A stretch of 64,000 nt of DNA from Chryseobacterium endalhagicum (GTDB lineage: Bacteria > Bacteroidota > Bacteroidia > Flavobacteriales > Weeksellaceae): positions 62,001-126,000 of the forward strand of contig NZ_JAELVM010000004.1 in assembly GCF_016745235.1 (NCBI RefSeq), given 5' to 3'. Under the pieces are notes generated by a model. The model had not been told where the DNA came from and did not search any database. It saw only the letters and a list, made by a program, of their open reading frames with translations. The stretch's first letter is position 1. Each line of letters starts with the position of its first letter. This document shows, piece by piece, positions 1 to 9,153 of this stretch. The position numbers and the translations under genes are program-made.

Positions 1-1
1 A

Positions 2-1156
2 AAACCGGAAGGCGTACCAAGACACCTTGTAGTGAATGCCGATGAATCTGAGCCTGGAACTTTCAAGGACAGATATCTGATGGAATTCCTTCCTCATCTA
101 TTGATCGAGGGAATGCTGATCTCATCTTTTGTTTTAGGTTCCAATGTTTCTTATATCTACATCCGTGGAGAATATTCATGGATCCCGGATATTTTGGAAG
201 AAGCCATTGAAGAAGCCAAAGCAGCAGGATTTTTAGGTAAAAACATCTTGGGAACAGGTTTCGATTGCGAAATTTATGTTCAGAGAGGTGGTGGAGCTTA
301 TATCTGTGGTGAAGAAACAGCATTGCTTGAATCTCTTGAAGGGAAAAGAGGAAACCCTAGATTAAAACCACCATTTCCGGCTGTAAAAGGACTTTGGGAA
401 AGACCAACGGTTGTAAATAACGTTGAATCTATCGCAGCCATCGTTCCAATCGTTGATATGGGAGGAGCTGAATATGCTAAAATCGGAGTGGGAAGATCTA
501 CAGGTACGAAACTGATTTCGGCTTGTGGAAACATCAACAAACCTGGAGTTTACGAAATCGATATGACCATTACGGTTGAGGAATTCATCTATTCTGATGA
601 ATACTGTGGTGGAATTAAAGACGGAAAAAAATTAAAAGCTTGTATCCCTGGAGGAAGCTCAGTTCCGATTGTTCCAGCTAATTTATTATTAAGAACAGTA
701 AACGGAGAACCAAGATACATGAACTATGAATCACTGGCAGACGGTGGTTTTGCTACCGGAACCATGATGGGTTCAGGTGGTTTCATCGTTTTGGATGAAG
801 ACCAGTGTATCGTGGAACATACCATGACTTTAGCGAGATTCTACAATCACGAAAGCTGTGGACAATGTACGCCTTGCCGTGAAGGTACAGGATGGATGTA
901 CAAAATTTTAAAGAAAATAGAAAAAGGAGAAGGAAAAATGGAAGACATTGACCTTCTTTGGGATATTCAGAGAAAGATCGAAGGAAATACGATCTGTCCG
1001 CTGGGTGATGCAGCAGCCTGGCCGGTTGCCGCAGCGATCCGTCATTTCAGAGATGAATTTGAATGGCATATCAAGAACCCTGAATTATCTCAGACACAAA
1101 ATTATGGATTGGCCAATTATGCAGATCCTATCCCGGCCGTTGAAAATAATGCTTAG
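2..1156 (+). CDS. nuoF: NADH-quinone oxidoreductase subunit F (5' end outside window)
   Basis: Flavin subunit of complex I that oxidises NADH through FMN and passes electrons to iron-sulfur clusters on the cytoplasmic arm. The reading frame is open from base 2, so the gene starts before the window; a GTG at position 32 is internal, not the start. Visible are the nucleotide/FMN-binding stretch with GGGAYICGEETALL and, near the C-terminus, the 4Fe-4S motif ESCGQCTPCREG with the distal cysteine in NTICPLGD. The C-terminus is complete. It is the first gene of the nuo run seen here and is followed after 8 bases by a gene for an unrelated exported protein. Identity is very secure. Confidence 0.97.
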   Translation, partial: KPEGVPRHLVVNADESEPGTFKDRYLMEFLPHLLIEGMLISSFVLGSNVSYIYIRGEYSWIPDILEEAIEEAKAAGFLGKNILGTGFDCEIYVQRGGGAYICGEETALLESLEGKRGNPRLKPPFPAVKGLWERPTVVNNVESIAAIVPIVDMGGAEYAKIGVGRSTGTKLISACGNINKPGVYEIDMTITVEEFIYSDEYCGGIKDGKKLKACIPGGSSVPIVPANLLLRTVNGEPRYMNYESLADGGFATGTMMGSGGFIVLDEDQCIVEHTMTLARFYNHESCGQCTPCREGTGWMYKILKKIEKGEGKMEDIDLLWDIQRKIEGNTICPLGDAAAWPVAAAIRHFRDEFEWHIKNPELSQTQNYGLANYADPIPAVENNA

Positions 1157-1164
1157 CTAAAAAG

Positions 1165-2043
1165 ATGAAGAAGTTATTGGTTGTCGGCTTAATGATGTCG
1201 GGGTTTGCTTTCGGGCAGATAAAACAAGATACATTAGACAAAGAATATACATTGGAGGCAGCTCCAGTTAAAGAAAAGAAACAAAAACCCAATCCTTTGA
1301 GCAAGAAAGGTCAGGTGTTTGTGTTCTTTGGGTGGAACAGAGGAGCTTTCAGCAATTCTGACATTCATTTCACAGGAAATGGATATGATTTTCAACTGAA
1401 TAATGTACAGGCAAGAGATAAGCCTACAAAATTTGGAATCGTTTATTTCGATCCAAGCTGGTTTACCGTAACGCAGTACAATTTCAGGATTGGATATTTT
1501 ATAAAAGATAATTTAGCCCTTGTTTTAGGGATAGATCATATGAAATACGTGATGAAGCAAAATCAGACTGTTGATTTTTCAGGCACAATTTCAGATCCTA
1601 AATATGCAGGAATGGTACAGAACGGACAGGTTAATTTAGCCGACACCCAATTCCTTACTTTCGAGCATACAGACGGATTGAATTATGAAAATTTAGGTCT
1701 TGAGAAATACAAAAATCTGATTCATAAGAAGAATATAGATTTAGTATGGTCTTACGGTGCAGGAATCGGGGTGATGTTTCCTAAAAGTAACATCAAGCTT
1801 TTCGGAAATGAAAGAAGCGACCGTTTTCACGTAGCAGGTATGGGAACCGATCTTAGAACCAGCCTTAATATGGTTTTCTGGAAAAACTGGATGATCAGAG
1901 CAGAGGCTAAAGCCGGATATATCAATATGTGGGACATTAAAACTACATTGAATAATAAGCCGGATAAAGCACGTCAGGATTTTGTTTTCGGACAGGTCCT
2001 TGCAGGAATCGGGTATACATTTAACACGAAGAAGTATAATTAA
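1165..2043 (+). CDS. Putative outer-membrane beta-barrel protein inserted in the nuo operon
   Basis: 292 residues with a signal peptide (MKKLLVVGLMMSGFAFG followed by Q). The mature part has a charged Lys-rich linker (about residues 30-50) and then alternating aromatic and polar stretches such as VFVFFGWNRGAFS, ending in a strand-like GIGYTF segment close to the C-terminus, which is what small Bacteroidota outer-membrane barrels look like. I do not recognise a named family. It lies 8 bases after nuoF and 43 bases before nuoG, same strand, so it is probably co-transcribed with complex I genes although an outer-membrane protein has no known role in that complex. Codon use looks like its neighbours. 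Function unknown; the barrel call is an inference from composition. Confidence 0.75.
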   Translation: MKKLLVVGLMMSGFAFGQIKQDTLDKEYTLEAAPVKEKKQKPNPLSKKGQVFVFFGWNRGAFSNSDIHFTGNGYDFQLNNVQARDKPTKFGIVYFDPSWFTVTQYNFRIGYFIKDNLALVLGIDHMKYVMKQNQTVDFSGTISDPKYAGMVQNGQVNLADTQFLTFEHTDGLNYENLGLEKYKNLIHKKNIDLVWSYGAGIGVMFPKSNIKLFGNERSDRFHVAGMGTDLRTSLNMVFWKNWMIRAEAKAGYINMWDIKTTLNNKPDKARQDFVFGQVLAGIGYTFNTKKYN

Positions 2044-2086
2044 AATATAGCTTAACGCCTTAAAAGCATAAGCGAAAGCATAGAAT

Positions 2087-3085
2087 ATGAGCGAAGAGGT
2101 TAAAAAATTCAAAATAACTATAGACGGACAGACTACCGAAGTTTTGCCTGGGACTTCTATTTTGGAAGCTGCCAGACAAATTGGTGGAAAATCTGTACCT
2201 CCTGCAATGTGCTATTACAGCAAATTGGAAACCAGTGGGGGGAGATGTAGAACTTGCTTAGTGGAAGTTTCGAAAGGATCCGAAGCAGATCCCCGCCCTA
2301 TGCCTAAATTAGTTGCTAGTTGCAGAACTAACGTAATGGACGGTATGGAAGTGAAAAACCTTTCTTCTGAAAAAGCTCAGGAAGGTAGAAAAGCCGTTAC
2401 CGAATTCTTATTGGTGAATCACCCTCTTGACTGTCCGGTTTGTGACCAGGCTGGTGAATGCCACCTTCAGGATCTTGGTTATGAGCACGGAAACCTTCAG
2501 ACCAGAACTGAATTTGAAAGAAATACGTACGAAGCAGACGATCTTGGTCCGAATATCAAGTTGAATATGAACCGTTGTATTCTTTGTGCAAGATGTGTAT
2601 TGGCAGCCAATCAGTTAACAGGTGAAAGAGAGCATGGTATTCTTTTCAGAGGAGATCATGCTGAAATTTCAACCTATTTAAATAAAGCTTTGGATAATGA
2701 CTTCATCGGAAACGTAATCGACGTTTGTCCGGTAGGTGCATTAACTGACAGAACTTCCCGATTTGCAAGCAGAGTTTGGTTCACAAAGCCAATGAATGCG
2801 ACCTGCAAATGTGATAAATGTTCAGGAAAAGCCGTAGTTTGGATGAAAGGTGACGAAATTGTAAGAGTTACGGCCAGAAAAGACCAGTGGGGAGAAGTAG
2901 AAGAATTCATCTGCGATACCTGTCGTTTCGAAAGAAAAGAACTATCTGACTGGAATATTGAAGGTCCCAGACATATCGACAGACACTCGGTAATTTCATT
3001 GAACCACTACGAAAAACCTAAGGATGAGCTGAGAGTATTAGACAATCCTATGGCGAAAGAAATCAGTGAAAAAGACGAAAAATAA
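2087..3085 (+). CDS. nuoG: NADH-quinone oxidoreductase subunit G, short form
   Basis: Electron-transfer subunit of the complex I peripheral arm. The N-terminal ferredoxin-type domain has Cys42, Cys54, Cys57 and Cys79 (2Fe-2S); His112, Cys116, Cys119 and Cys125 form the next cluster site; Cys164, Cys167, Cys170 and Cys214 form a 4Fe-4S site; a last Cys group (240, 242, 245, 276, 279) resembles the start of the molybdopterin-oxidoreductase fold. At 332 residues it lacks the large C-terminal molybdopterin-like domain found in longer NuoG proteins. No remnant of that domain follows in any frame before nuoH, so this is a naturally short form rather than a fresh truncation. Identity secure. Confidence 0.95.
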   Translation: MSEEVKKFKITIDGQTTEVLPGTSILEAARQIGGKSVPPAMCYYSKLETSGGRCRTCLVEVSKGSEADPRPMPKLVASCRTNVMDGMEVKNLSSEKAQEGRKAVTEFLLVNHPLDCPVCDQAGECHLQDLGYEHGNLQTRTEFERNTYEADDLGPNIKLNMNRCILCARCVLAANQLTGEREHGILFRGDHAEISTYLNKALDNDFIGNVIDVCPVGALTDRTSRFASRVWFTKPMNATCKCDKCSGKAVVWMKGDEIVRVTARKDQWGEVEEFICDTCRFERKELSDWNIEGPRHIDRHSVISLNHYEKPKDELRVLDNPMAKEISEKDEK

Positions 3086-3178
3086 TTGATAATGAGTTGA
3101 TGTGATGATTAGATGATACGATAATTAATCTCTATCTTCTAACATCTAACTTCTAATATCTAACATCTAAAAATAAAA
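3086..3178. repeat. Degenerate repeat block between nuoG and nuoH
   Basis: Non-coding gap with a left arm of GATGTGATGATTAGATGAT type and a right arm that repeats TCTAACATCTAAC-like words several times up to the nuoH start. The reverse complement of the right arm resembles the left arm imperfectly, so the block could fold into a long loose hairpin. The same style of sequence recurs at 4244-4354 and elsewhere in the window. Confidence 0.7.
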
Positions 3179-4243
3179 ATGGATTTACTAACATTTAAAG
3201 TTATACTTGTACTAGCGCTTTTCCTGCTGTCTCTTACGATAGCCGCCTACTCTACCTGGGCAGAAAGAAAAGTTGCCTCTATCATGCAGGATAGAATTGG
3301 TCCCAACAGAGCAGGACCTTTCGGATTGCTGCAGCCTCTTGCTGACGGTGGAAAGTTCTTCTTCAAGGAAGATTTTACCCCTGCCAATGCTGAAAAGTTT
3401 CTTTTCGTATTAGGCCCGGCTTTGGTTATGTTTATTTCATTGATCACGGGAGCCGTTATTCCTTGGGGTAAAACATTGAATTTTGGTGGAGTTTCCTATG
3501 ATTTACAAGTAGCAAATATTGATGTTGGAGTACTTTTCATCATCGGAATGGCTTCCATTGGTGTATACGGAATCATGATCGGAGGTTGGGCTTCGAATAA
3601 CAAATATTCATTATTAGGAGCTATCCGTGCATCTTCACAGATGATCTCTTACGAATTGGCGATGGGATTAGCTTTGCTTTCTATCATCATGATGTCAGGA
3701 AGTTTAGACTTAAAAGAAATTACGGAAAGTCAGACCACTGGAAAATTATGGGGAGTTATTCCCTGGATTTCAGGTATGAACTGGAATATTTTCTACCAAC
3801 CGATTGCCTTCCTTGTATTCTTCGTGGCTGCTTTGGCAGAAACCAACAGACACCCTTTCGATTTACCTGAATGTGAATCTGAACTGGTAACAGGATATTC
3901 TACGGAATATTCTTCCATGAAGTTAGGACTGTATATGTTCGGTGAATATGTGAACATGTTTATCTCCAATGCTTTCATGGTCGTTCTTTTCTTCGGTGGT
4001 TACAACTACCCGGGAATTGAATGGGTCACTCAGAACTGGGGCGAAAACGTAGCAGGAATCTTAAGTATCGTTGCATTTTTAACGAAAACGGTAATCGGAA
4101 TTCTGATCTTTATGTGGATCAGATGGACGCTTCCAAGATTCAGATATGACCAACTGATGCACTTAGGATGGAAAACTCTGATCCCAATGGCATTAGTAAA
4201 CCTATTGATAACAGGTGCTGTAATTTTAGCATTTGCCAACTAG
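3179..4243 (+). CDS. nuoH: NADH-quinone oxidoreductase subunit H
   Basis: Membrane subunit of complex I that forms much of the quinone chamber at the junction with the peripheral arm. 354 residues, about eight hydrophobic segments. Diagnostic stretches are the early cytosolic loop WAERKVASIMQDRIGPNRAG and the acidic loop ETNRHPFDLPECESELV followed by GYSTEYSSM, both typical of NuoH/ND1. Lies between nuoG and nuoI, separated from both by about 100-base repeat blocks. Length is normal for the family. Confidence 0.97.
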   Translation: MDLLTFKVILVLALFLLSLTIAAYSTWAERKVASIMQDRIGPNRAGPFGLLQPLADGGKFFFKEDFTPANAEKFLFVLGPALVMFISLITGAVIPWGKTLNFGGVSYDLQVANIDVGVLFIIGMASIGVYGIMIGGWASNNKYSLLGAIRASSQMISYELAMGLALLSIIMMSGSLDLKEITESQTTGKLWGVIPWISGMNWNIFYQPIAFLVFFVAALAETNRHPFDLPECESELVTGYSTEYSSMKLGLYMFGEYVNMFISNAFMVVLFFGGYNYPGIEWVTQNWGENVAGILSIVAFLTKTVIGILIFMWIRWTLPRFRYDQLMHLGWKTLIPMALVNLLITGAVILAFAN

Positions 4244-4354
4244 AATAATTTGAAAATGAGATGATGTGATGATGTGATAATTTGGTGATCCGGGCAGAAT
4301 TTCCCGCTTCCATCTTCTAACATCTAACGTCTAACATCTAACATCTATAATTAA
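4244..4354. repeat. Degenerate repeat block between nuoH and nuoI
   Basis: The left part is GATGATGTGATGATGTGAT-like; the centre has a small CGGG...CCCG hairpin; the right part repeats CTAACATCTAAC and CTAACGTCTAAC words up to the nuoI start. Right-arm words match those at 3086-3178, so the two blocks belong to one family. Confidence 0.72.
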
Positions 4355-4912
4355 ATGAAACTTACAAACAGATCAAAAGTTGTTTCCAACAAAGAAATGA
4401 CCCTTGCTGAAAAAATCTACCTTCCTGCTATTTTTACCGGGATGGGGATTACATTTAAGCATGCTGTAAGAACCGTGATAAAAGGTGCTCCCGCAGTATA
4501 TTCGTATCCGGAAGTACAGAAACCCAGAACTACCATCTGGAGAGGTCAGCACGTTCTGAAAAGAGACGAGGAAGGCAGAGAAAGATGTACAGCCTGTGGA
4601 CTTTGTGCCGTAGCCTGTCCTGCAGAAGCCATCACCATGACGGCTTCAGAGAGAACGAAGGAGGAAAAAGGGCTTTACAGAGAAGAAAAATATGCTTCAG
4701 TATACGAAATCAATATGCTGAGATGTATTTTCTGCGGAATGTGTGAAGAAGCCTGTCCTAAATCTGCGATATATCTTACAGACAGATTGGTGGATGTGGA
4801 AACCAACAGAGGATCTTTCATCTATGGAAAAGACAAATTGGTTGAAAAAATAAATGAAAGGATTGACATTACGACAAGACAATCCGAGAAACAAAAAAAT
4901 GCGGTAAAATAA
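4355..4912 (+). CDS. nuoI: NADH-quinone oxidoreductase subunit I
   Basis: Iron-sulfur subunit carrying the two 4Fe-4S clusters near the quinone site. Both ferredoxin motifs are intact: CTACGLCAVACPAEAI and CIFCGMCEEACPKSAI. 185 residues, with an N-terminal hydrophobic/amphipathic stretch of the sort that anchors the subunit. Its TAA overlaps the ATG of nuoJ by one base (TAATG), which points to translational coupling. Confidence 0.97.
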   Translation: MKLTNRSKVVSNKEMTLAEKIYLPAIFTGMGITFKHAVRTVIKGAPAVYSYPEVQKPRTTIWRGQHVLKRDEEGRERCTACGLCAVACPAEAITMTASERTKEEKGLYREEKYASVYEINMLRCIFCGMCEEACPKSAIYLTDRLVDVETNRGSFIYGKDKLVEKINERIDITTRQSEKQKNAVK

Positions 4913-5409
4913 TGGATCAGTTTTTATTTTTCTTGGTGGCGTTTTTAGCAGTGGCCAGTGCAGTATACTTTGTATTTGCAAGAAATCCGCTCTATGCTAT
5001 TTTGTCATTAATTGTTACGATGTTTTCAATTGCGGGAATGTACATTCTTCTGAATGCCCAGTTCCTTGCAATCATTCAGATCATAGTGTACGCAGGAGCC
5101 ATCATGGTATTATTCCTTTATATCCTGATGATGCTTAACCTTAATAAACAAGACGAAAGTAAGAAGAACAATACTTTAAAATTTGTTGGAGTTTTTACAG
5201 CCGGTCTTTTATTAATTGGAGTTTTAGGCGTATTCAGAGGCGTTCAGGACAATCACATTGTTGTTGAAAATGTAGACAAGGGTGTGGGTCTTACCAAAAA
5301 TCTGGGCAGACTTTTGTTTAATCAATATGTTTTACCGTTTGAGCTTGCATCCATCCTTATTTTGGCAGGTATTGTAGGTGCGGTATTAATCGGTAAAAAA
5401 GATTTATAA
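4912..5409 (+). CDS. nuoJ: NADH-quinone oxidoreductase subunit J
   Basis: Small membrane subunit of complex I, 165 residues with about five hydrophobic segments. The stretch IIQIIVYAGAIMVLFLYILM is the conserved core helix of NuoJ/ND6. The start overlaps the nuoI stop by one base; nuoK begins 4 bases after the stop. Confidence 0.96.
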   Translation: MDQFLFFLVAFLAVASAVYFVFARNPLYAILSLIVTMFSIAGMYILLNAQFLAIIQIIVYAGAIMVLFLYILMMLNLNKQDESKKNNTLKFVGVFTAGLLLIGVLGVFRGVQDNHIVVENVDKGVGLTKNLGRLLFNQYVLPFELASILILAGIVGAVLIGKKDL

Positions 5410-5413
5410 AATT

Positions 5414-5743
5414 ATGGGAGAAGTAAATACATTTATACAAAGCGTCCCTCTTAACTATTTCATCATGCTTTCTTCAGTATTGTTCTGTCTGGGAGTATTG
5501 GGAGTATTGTTGAGAAAAAACGCTATTGTTATTTTGGGCTGTGTAGAGCTTATGCTGAATTCTGTAAACCTTTTATTGGCTGCTTTTTCAGCGTACAAAG
5601 GAAACGGAGACGGACAGCTTTTAGTTTTCTTCATTATGGTGGTAGCCGCCGCTGAAGTTGCGGTAGGTCTGGCAATTATTGCTATGCTGTATAGAAATAC
5701 CCGTTCTGTGGATGTAAGTATATTTAATAAATTAAGAGGATAA
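5414..5743 (+). CDS. nuoK: NADH-quinone oxidoreductase subunit K
   Basis: 109-residue membrane subunit with three hydrophobic helices and the conserved acidic residues buried in the membrane, in VELMLNSVNL and AAAEVAVGLAI. These glutamates belong to the proton path in the family. Tightly packed between nuoJ and nuoL (gaps of 4 and 3 bases). Confidence 0.96.
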   Translation: MGEVNTFIQSVPLNYFIMLSSVLFCLGVLGVLLRKNAIVILGCVELMLNSVNLLLAAFSAYKGNGDGQLLVFFIMVVAAAEVAVGLAIIAMLYRNTRSVDVSIFNKLRG

Positions 5744-5746
5744 GGA

Positions 5747-7660
5747 ATGGAAAATTTAGTGTATGCAATAGTACTTTTACCACTATTAGGGTTTCTTATT
5801 AACGGTTTATTCGGGAAAAACCTTCCCAAAATATTTGTAGGCTCTCTGGCTACAGCAATGGTTTTCGGATCATTCTGTATCGCGGTAAGTCTTTTCTTGA
5901 AAATGGATTCTGAAAGCCAGCCAATTATCGTAAAGGCATTTGAGTGGTTTACCGTAAACGGCGTTCAGATCAATTTCGGATTCCAGATCGATCAGCTTTC
6001 TTTAATGATGGTGATGATCATTACAGGTATCGGATCCCTGATCCATTTATATTCTATCGGATATATGAGCCACGACAAAGGTTTCTATAAGTTCTTTACT
6101 TATCTGAATCTTTTCATCTTCTCCATGTTACTTTTAGTGATGGGAAGCAACTACCTGATCCTGTTCATCGGATGGGAAGGTGTAGGTCTTTGTTCTTACC
6201 TGTTGATCGGATTCTGGTATACCAATGAAGAATACGGTAAAGCAGCAAGAAAAGCGTTCATCATGAACAGAATTGGTGACCTTGCCTTACTGATCGGGAT
6301 CTTTATGATCGCTGCTCAGACTAATGCGGTAGATTACCTTACTGTAGCGCAAAACGCTTCAAAATTTGAATTAGACGGAACAGTAATTATCTTTATTACG
6401 GCGAGTTTGTTTATCGGGGCAACCGGTAAATCCGCTCAGGTTCCTTTATATACATGGCTACCGGACGCAATGGCAGGTCCTACTCCGGTTTCAGCATTAA
6501 TCCACGCGGCAACGATGGTAACGGCGGGTATTTACTTAGTGGTAAGATCAAACTTCTTATTTACTCTGGCTCCTACCGTTCAGGGAGGAATCCTATTGAT
6601 TGGATTCTTAACCGCGGCTTTGGCAGGATTCTATGCACTTCGTCAGAACGACATCAAAAAAGTATTGGCCTACTCTACCGTTTCACAGCTTGGATTCATG
6701 TTCATCGCTTTAGGGTTGGGAGCTTATACTACAGCAATGTTCCACGTAATGACGCACGCATTCTTTAAGGCTTTATTATTCTTAGGGGCAGGTTCTGTAA
6801 TCCACGCGATGAGCAACGAGCAGGATATGCGTTTCATGGGAGGTCTGAAAAAATACATCCCTATTACCCACGCTACTTTCCTTATCGGAACACTGGCGAT
6901 ATCAGGTTTCCCTTTATTATCAGGGATGATCTCAAAAGACGAAATTTTAGTAGCAGCATTCGCTAAAAACCCTGTTTACTGGGTGATCTTATTTGTTTTA
7001 GCGGCCATGACTGCAACGTATATGTTCAGACTGTATTACCTGACGTTCCACGGAGAGTTCAGAGGTACGGAAGATCAAAAACATCATTTACACGAAAGCC
7101 CGTCCAATATGACCCTTCCGTTAATCATTCTGGCTATCCTTTCTGTGCTTGGAGGTTTCATTAACCTTCCTCACTTCATCGGACACGGTCATTATGCTAA
7201 ATTAATGGAATGGTTGAAGCCTGTTCTTACCGAGCAGAGCTACAGTCAGATGGAAGCTACCCTTTCAGGAGTACCGTTTGGAACTGAAATGATTCTATTG
7301 GGCGCTACTGTATTGATGTTCTTCTGCGTATGGTTTATCGTAAAAAATACCTACGTGAAAAAGAAAAAAATGGCTCTTGCAGAAGAAAGCTATACCGGAT
7401 GGGAAAAGCTTTCTGCTAAAAAATTATATGTAGACGAACTTTACAATGCATTGATTGTAAAAACTGTTGAAGGATTAGGACGCGGAGGAAAGATGTTCGA
7501 TAAGGGGATCTTAGACCGTTTTGTAGACTTTGTGGGCGAAGGCGCTGAAGACAGCGGAAAAGCCATGAAGCGTATCCAGAACGGAAATGTAGAGACTTAT
7601 ATTCTTATCATGTCTTTAGCTGTGGGAATTATACTGATTGTTAACTTTATATTACAATAA
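5747..7660 (+). CDS. nuoL: NADH-quinone oxidoreductase subunit L
   Basis: Large antiporter-like proton-pumping subunit at the distal end of the membrane arm. 637 residues, many membrane helices, with the typical GWEGVGLCSYLLIGFW stretch, the LPDAMAGPTPVSALIHAATM helix and HAFFKALLFLGAGS. A C-terminal extension with charged residues and a last membrane helix fits the lateral helix of NuoL. Stop and nuoM start overlap by one base. Confidence 0.97.
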   Translation: MENLVYAIVLLPLLGFLINGLFGKNLPKIFVGSLATAMVFGSFCIAVSLFLKMDSESQPIIVKAFEWFTVNGVQINFGFQIDQLSLMMVMIITGIGSLIHLYSIGYMSHDKGFYKFFTYLNLFIFSMLLLVMGSNYLILFIGWEGVGLCSYLLIGFWYTNEEYGKAARKAFIMNRIGDLALLIGIFMIAAQTNAVDYLTVAQNASKFELDGTVIIFITASLFIGATGKSAQVPLYTWLPDAMAGPTPVSALIHAATMVTAGIYLVVRSNFLFTLAPTVQGGILLIGFLTAALAGFYALRQNDIKKVLAYSTVSQLGFMFIALGLGAYTTAMFHVMTHAFFKALLFLGAGSVIHAMSNEQDMRFMGGLKKYIPITHATFLIGTLAISGFPLLSGMISKDEILVAAFAKNPVYWVILFVLAAMTATYMFRLYYLTFHGEFRGTEDQKHHLHESPSNMTLPLIILAILSVLGGFINLPHFIGHGHYAKLMEWLKPVLTEQSYSQMEATLSGVPFGTEMILLGATVLMFFCVWFIVKNTYVKKKKMALAEESYTGWEKLSAKKLYVDELYNALIVKTVEGLGRGGKMFDKGILDRFVDFVGEGAEDSGKAMKRIQNGNVETYILIMSLAVGIILIVNFILQ

Positions 7661-9153
7661 TGTCTGGTTTATTATTAACATTATTACTATTACCTCTTGT
7701 AGGTTCGGGATTAGTTTTTGCATGGAAAGATAAATCCAGCAAATATTTGGCACTGGGAATAGCTTTGATCCAAATGCTTATTACATTCTATATCGTAGCG
7801 GATTTTGATTTTAATCCAACGGTAGACAGTGTATTGCAGCACGAGATCAATTACCCTTGGTCACAGTTTATTAAAAGCTCGCTTCATTTCGGGATAGACG
7901 GAATGAGTCTGCTGCTTTTACTGCTGACCAATATTCTTACGCCCATCATTATTTTATCTTCTTTTAACGAAAATGTAAGCTACAGAAATACATTCTACGG
8001 TTTGATCCTGCTGATGCAGTTCGGGCTTGTGGGCGTGTTTACTTCTTTAGACGGACTGTTGTTCTACATTTTCTGGGAAGTAACCCTGATTCCGATCTGG
8101 TTCATTGCCGGACTTTGGGGCCAGGAAAACAAAAGATTTGAATTCACTACGAAATTCTTCGTTTATACATTCGTTGGGTCATTATTTATGTTAGCCGGAT
8201 TGATCTATGTGTACAACCACTCTGCATCATTCGCTTTAACAGATTTATACAATGCCCAGCTTAATGAAGTACAGCAGACGGTGGTATTCTGGTTTATCTT
8301 CTTTGCATTTGCAGTGAAATTACCGGTATTCCCTTTCCATACGTGGCAGCCGGATACCTATACCTACTCTCCTACTCAGGGATCCATGCTTTTATCAGGG
8401 ATCATGCTGAAAATGGCGGTGTATGGTGTTATCCGTTACCTGCTTCCGATCACTCCGCTTCCTATTGCAGGAATTTCAGGACAGATCGTTATCATCCTCG
8501 CTATCGTAGGAATTGTTCACGGTGCACTCATCGCAATCATCCAGACCGATATGAAGAGAATCATTGCGTATTCTTCTTTCTCTCACGTAGGTTTAATCGT
8601 AGCTGGGATTTTCTCTTCCGCAGTGATCACTTTAAGAGGAACATTCAATATTGAAGGGGCTGAAGGCGCAATGGTACAGACTTTTGCACACGGTATCAAC
8701 GTAGTGGGATTATTCTACTGCTGTGATATTTTATATAAGAGATTTAAATCAAGAGACATCAGACAAATGGGAGGTTTAGCCAAAGTGGCTCCTAAATTTG
8801 CTGTATTGTTCCTGATCGTTTTATTAGGTTCAATGGGAGTTCCATTGACGAATGGATTTATCGGAGAATTTATTTTGCTGAAATCGGTATATGATTTCAA
8901 CGGACTGGCAGCAGTAATCGCTGGTCTTACAGTTATTCTTTGTGCGGTTTATCTATTGAGATTCTACGGAAAAGCCATGTTTGGAGAAGGAGACGAAGCT
9001 GTTTTAAGTACAGCAAAAGACCTTTCCGGTGTAGAATTCTCCGTATTGGCAAGTTTAGCTGTTTTCGTGATCCTGCTGGGTATTTTCCCTCAGCCGGTAA
9101 TCGATATGGTGCACAGTTCGCTGACGTTTATTTATACAGCGATGGCCAGCTAA
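7660..9153 (+). CDS. nuoM: NADH-quinone oxidoreductase subunit M
   Basis: Antiporter-like proton-pumping subunit, 497 residues and about fourteen helices. Key features are the membrane glutamate in FWEVTLIPIWF, the HTWQPDTYTYSPTQGSMLLS helix, MKRIIAYSSFSHVGLI and FAHGINVVGLF. The ATG overlaps the nuoL stop (TAATG). A 189-base repeat-rich gap separates it from nuoN. Confidence 0.97.
   Translation: MSGLLLTLLLLPLVGSGLVFAWKDKSSKYLALGIALIQMLITFYIVADFDFNPTVDSVLQHEINYPWSQFIKSSLHFGIDGMSLLLLLLTNILTPIIILSSFNENVSYRNTFYGLILLMQFGLVGVFTSLDGLLFYIFWEVTLIPIWFIAGLWGQENKRFEFTTKFFVYTFVGSLFMLAGLIYVYNHSASFALTDLYNAQLNEVQQTVVFWFIFFAFAVKLPVFPFHTWQPDTYTYSPTQGSMLLSGIMLKMAVYGVIRYLLPITPLPIAGISGQIVIILAIVGIVHGALIAIIQTDMKRIIAYSSFSHVGLIVAGIFSSAVITLRGTFNIEGAEGAMVQTFAHGINVVGLFYCCDILYKRFKSRDIRQMGGLAKVAPKFAVLFLIVLLGSMGVPLTNGFIGEFILLKSVYDFNGLAAVIAGLTVILCAVYLLRFYGKAMFGEGDEAVLSTAKDLSGVEFSVLASLAVFVILLGIFPQPVIDMVHSSLTFIYTAMAS

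Noticed and set aside
2087..3085. nuoG broken by a recent frameshift
   Set aside because: No continuation of the missing domain exists in any frame downstream; the end is a clean charged C-terminus followed by a repeat block.
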